Origin: Ralstonia pickettii
GTDB taxonomy: Bacteria; Pseudomonadota; Gammaproteobacteria; Burkholderiales; Burkholderiaceae
DNA: 64,000 bases
NCBI RefSeq assembly: GCF_030582395.1
Contig: NZ_CP104382.1
Location: 744,001 to 808,000, forward strand
Direction: 5' to 3'
Shown: piece after piece, positions 61,211-64,000 of the stretch
Layout: each line of letters opens with the position of its first letter
Position numbering within the stretch: position 1 is the stretch's first letter
The notes under the pieces: model-generated
The model's database searches: none
The model's input: the letters and a program-made list of their open reading frames with translations, nothing else
Told to the model about the DNA's origin: nothing
Program-made: the position numbers and the translations under genes

Positions 61211-63973
61211 TTAACCCAGTGGTACGAGTGCGCTTTGCTCGCGGGCCGCGCCTTCTGCTGCTGGACTACAGCCTTTCAGATTACCGCCCGCCAAACTGTT
61301 GTCGGCCCCCGCCCCACCCGGCCCCACAAACCGATGCCCCGCCCCCTTAAACGTCACCATCCCAGGCGCATGCAGCTCAATCGTTCCATTCGTCACCTTG
61401 ATCTGCGCACCGGCCGCATTGACGAGCACGTGCTGCTTCGCCTCAGCAGTGACGTTGCCCTGCGTGGAGGCAACCGTCACAGCCTTCTCGGCCACGAGAT
61501 GGCTCTCGCCCTTGAGGCTCGAAAGCCCCACCTTGCCGCTTGCGGCATGCATGGCGATGCCCGGTGCGGCATCCCCGGCCTGCCCGAGCGATTTGCCGTG
61601 CGCATAGAGGCTCAGCCCCTCGGTCACCGCCACTGAGAGATTGCCGCCCGCGGCGACGTTGGTGTCTTGCTTGGCGATCAACGTGGCCTGCGTGCCCGCG
61701 ACCAGCACTGCATCGGCCGGTGTTGTTGTGACGATGCCCTTGGGCGCCGAGACTTGCAGATGCGGTTCGCTGTAGGCAACGGCCTGCGCGCCTTCACCCG
61801 CGCTCTCGGTGTGGCGCAGCACTTCGGTGGTGTGGCGCAGTTGCTTGAGCGCGGGGAGTTCCTTGGCGGCGGGTTCGTCGGCCAGGCCGGCTTTCTGCTT
61901 CTGCGCCGCGTCGGCGAGGGATTCGGCGAGGTCGCTCGCTGCATCGATCTGGCTGGCGGCAGCTTCGCTGTCCTGCAGCGAGGCGCTGGTGCTCGCGCTG
62001 TGCGCGGTGAGCAGCAGGCCGGCACCGGCGCGCACGGCGCCGCTGTCGTCCGTCGCGAGCGCTGCTCCGTGGCCTAGATCGGCCTGCCGCGCGCTGTCGA
62101 TCTGTTCCTTGTGATGGCCGAGCACGAGGCCGCTTGCCGCCTGCGTGGTGCTGAGCTGCGTGCGGCCCTGCCCTTCGGAATCATCGAAGACGAGTTGGTT
62201 GTAACCCGACGAGCCCGACTGGCTGCCGGCCAGCGCCTGCGTCTTGATGCCGGACAGCACTGCGTTGTGGGCGTAGGCGCCCTGGCTCTTGTTGTCGCCG
62301 GCAAACCACGCCGGCGCGTTGCCGGTGGCGCCGGCTGCGCCGGCCTGGTTCTGGTTGTATTGCGCGTCGGTCTGGCCGCTGCCGTTGTAGGCGGCGCCCA
62401 CCACAACGGGCCGATCGATGTCGCCTTGCAGGAATTCGACCAGCACCTCCTGGCCGACGCGCGGCACCGCCACGCCGCCCCAGTTCGGGCCGGCCACGGG
62501 CGCGGTCACGCGCACCCATGCGCCAAGGCCTGCGCTGGCACGCGCGTTGTCGTCGCCGGCCGGATGCGATTGGCGGCTGGCCGACCGAGCGCCGCGTTGC
62601 CAATGAAACTGCACTTTGATCCGATGGTCCCGATCGGTGTGCACGGGCCCTTCCGCACCCACCACCAACGCGGTCTGGCTGCCGTTGACGGTCGGGCGTG
62701 GATGCAGCGCGCGGCCTTGCTCGTCGCTCTGCTGCGGGCGCACGGGCACGTTGTCGCGCACGACAGTGAAGTGGTTCCGATAGAACGGCGCGTCGTCGCC
62801 TGCGCCGCGGTTGCTGCCTGCGGCCAGCACATCGCCGCCGCGCAGCGTGCCCAGTGTTTCGGTCAGCATCTGGCCGAAGCGGTCGTTAAAGTTGTTGCGC
62901 GCCTGGTGGGTGACGGCCAGCACAGCAAAGCGCTGCTCGCCATCGTCATGATCGAAGTGATCGAGCAACTGGAAGCGCGTGCCGGTCGCCAATGTGCGGG
63001 CCGTACCTTCGCCGTCGAACTGCTTGTCGCGTAGCTCCAGCGCTTCCATCATCAGCCGCGCGACGCGCTGTGCCTGGTTGTTGTCTTCAAACCAGTACTG
63101 ACCGGGGTAATCGGTGTCTTGCAACGTCAGCTGCGGGCCGTCGTTGCTTTGCTGCTGCGCCCCGAGATGCGCCGTGCGCTTGGCGTTGGCGCGGTAGTCC
63201 CAACTGGCAATCGATACGGCATTGGTCTGCCAACGGCGGGCGCCTTGCCAGCGGTCGATCACGTCTTCGGTGGCGGTGGCATCTGCGCGGCCAAAGCGGA
63301 TGCTCGCCTGTGCGTTGTCGGAAAACACGTCATTCGAATCTGCAATGACCATGCGGTGCACGCCCAGTGCATCGCCGTCTTTGGCTTCGTGCTCGAAGAA
63401 ATAGAACAGCCCTTCTTCGGCCAGCAGCCGCTTGACGAAATCGAAGTCGCTTTCGTCGTATTGCGTGATGACGCTGCGGCGCGTGTAGACCGCGCTGTCG
63501 CGCAGGGCCCAGCGCCAGGCGGGCACGAGGCGGCCTTGGCCCTGGTAGTCGCCAAACAGGCTGTCGATCACCTCGATGACCGACATGTCCTGGAACAGGA
63601 AGCTGTCTTGCCGATGGCGCAGGAAGGCGAGCCACGGTTCGATCACCAGCCGATAGCGCACCAGGCCACCGTTGGCCCCCACCTGCTGGAAGCGCGTGAC
63701 GTGGCCATGGAACGGCCGCAGTGCGCTTCGGCTCTGCTGGGTCAGCAAGTCAAGCCGCACGGGCTGGCCGAGCAGCTTGGCCGAATCGATGTCCGCGTTG
63801 TCGGACAGCGCCGTCAGTTCCACTCGGAAGCCGCCTGCGTCGATGTGCTCAGCAACGTCCACCTTTTCAGGCAGAAGCGCGTTCGGCCCTAGCGGCGTTT
63901 CCAGGCGCAGCAGCCTGTCGGCCTGGGAGAACGACGCACGTAGCAGGTTTGCCAACTCGGTCGGAGAGACCAT
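61211..63973 (-). CDS. vgrG: VgrG spike protein (module B)
   Basis: 920 residues. It has the gp27-like base (about 1-420: LLRLETPLGPNALLPEKVDVAEHI, VIEVIDSLFGDYQGQGRL, YDESDFDFVKRLLAEEGLFYFFEHE), the gp5 OB fold (HRIKVQFHWQRGARS, WVRVTAPVAGPNWGGVAVPRVGQEVLVEF, VVVGAAYNGSGQ; about 460-580), and a DUF2345 beta-repeat region (about 720-890). It ends with a short tail. The ATG at 63971-63973 has GGAG 6 bases upstream. It heads the string with adaptor, MIX effector and membrane partners. It is clearly diverged from the VgrG at 36261-39140, so it is not a fresh copy. Confidence 0.94.
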   Translation of the reverse strand: MVSPTELANLLRASFSQADRLLRLETPLGPNALLPEKVDVAEHIDAGGFRVELTALSDNADIDSAKLLGQPVRLDLLTQQSRSALRPFHGHVTRFQQVGANGGLVRYRLVIEPWLAFLRHRQDSFLFQDMSVIEVIDSLFGDYQGQGRLVPAWRWALRDSAVYTRRSVITQYDESDFDFVKRLLAEEGLFYFFEHEAKDGDALGVHRMVIADSNDVFSDNAQASIRFGRADATATEDVIDRWQGARRWQTNAVSIASWDYRANAKRTAHLGAQQQSNDGPQLTLQDTDYPGQYWFEDNNQAQRVARLMMEALELRDKQFDGEGTARTLATGTRFQLLDHFDHDDGEQRFAVLAVTHQARNNFNDRFGQMLTETLGTLRGGDVLAAGSNRGAGDDAPFYRNHFTVVRDNVPVRPQQSDEQGRALHPRPTVNGSQTALVVGAEGPVHTDRDHRIKVQFHWQRGARSASRQSHPAGDDNARASAGLGAWVRVTAPVAGPNWGGVAVPRVGQEVLVEFLQGDIDRPVVVGAAYNGSGQTDAQYNQNQAGAAGATGNAPAWFAGDNKSQGAYAHNAVLSGIKTQALAGSQSGSSGYNQLVFDDSEGQGRTQLSTTQAASGLVLGHHKEQIDSARQADLGHGAALATDDSGAVRAGAGLLLTAHSASTSASLQDSEAAASQIDAASDLAESLADAAQKQKAGLADEPAAKELPALKQLRHTTEVLRHTESAGEGAQAVAYSEPHLQVSAPKGIVTTTPADAVLVAGTQATLIAKQDTNVAAGGNLSVAVTEGLSLYAHGKSLGQAGDAAPGIAMHAASGKVGLSSLKGESHLVAEKAVTVASTQGNVTAEAKQHVLVNAAGAQIKVTNGTIELHAPGMVTFKGAGHRFVGPGGAGADNSLAGGNLKGCSPAAEGAAREQSALVPLG

Positions 63974-64000
63974 GATGTGCTCCAGCGAAGCGACTTAGTT

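Noticed and set aside
1..64000. CRISPR arrays, tRNA or rRNA genes, insertion sequences
   Set aside because: No regularly spaced repeats, cloverleaf-like or rRNA segments, or transposase frames were seen in the window.

Overview
The window is GC-rich and reads as a beta-proteobacterium of the Burkholderiaceae, most likely Ralstonia or a close relative. This is inferred from the gene families: a tandem-fused double UvrA, a class I-type PHA synthase operon, an Fnr/universal-stress-protein island, and a type VI secretion system (T6SS) with BTH_I2691/VasX-like and Tle1-like effectors. Species cannot be fixed from the sequence alone.

Region 1 (1-17,014) looks like a low-oxygen adaptation island. 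On the minus strand lies a tightly coupled operon: PHA synthase, a small phasin-like protein, a MaoC/phosphate acetyltransferase fusion, acetate kinase and a Mg2+ P-type ATPase cut by the window edge. Next come a NarL-type response regulator and a PAS histidine kinase, then a bona fide Fnr with all four Fe-S cysteines. A six-gene minus-strand operon follows (two universal stress proteins, BON, flavodoxin, DksA/TraR, BON) ending in a clear terminator. Beyond it are a CBS-pair protein, a DUF2892 protein, an MgtC/DUF4010 membrane protein, a zinc alcohol dehydrogenase and a third stress protein. Five good Fnr-box sequences (TTGAT-N4-ATCAA type) precede these units. Each lies the same distance (28.5 bp from box centre to hexamer start) from a -10-like hexamer, though two of the hexamers are weak, so most of the island is probably one Fnr regulon. 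It recalls the low-oxygen-activated locus described in Burkholderia cenocepacia.

Region 2 (17,015-26,692) holds a 460-bp gene-free stretch, a class II glutamine amidotransferase, a 1,949-residue protein made of two UvrA copies in tandem, and an orphan fliD with a sigma-28-type promoter.

Region 3 (26,717-64,000) is part of a T6SS locus. The plus-strand block 40,324-48,785 carries structural and accessory genes: M15 peptidase, PAAR, a membrane protein, tssM, tagF and an OmpA-like protein. tssA lies on the minus strand. The other core genes (tssB, C, D, E, F, G, H, J, K, L) are not in the window. Two minus-strand VgrG modules flank this block. Module A is VgrG, DUF4123 adaptor, three tandem DUF3304 lipoproteins, a Tle1-like phospholipase and accessory secreted proteins. 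Module B is VgrG, DUF4123 adaptor, a MIX-motif VasX-like effector, two paralogous membrane proteins that are likely immunity proteins, and two membrane paralogues of another family. Both modules show lower GC, near-identical repeats and gene remnants, the marks of recent duplication and exchange of effector/immunity genes. Between them sit several membrane proteins of unknown role (48,782-51,406).
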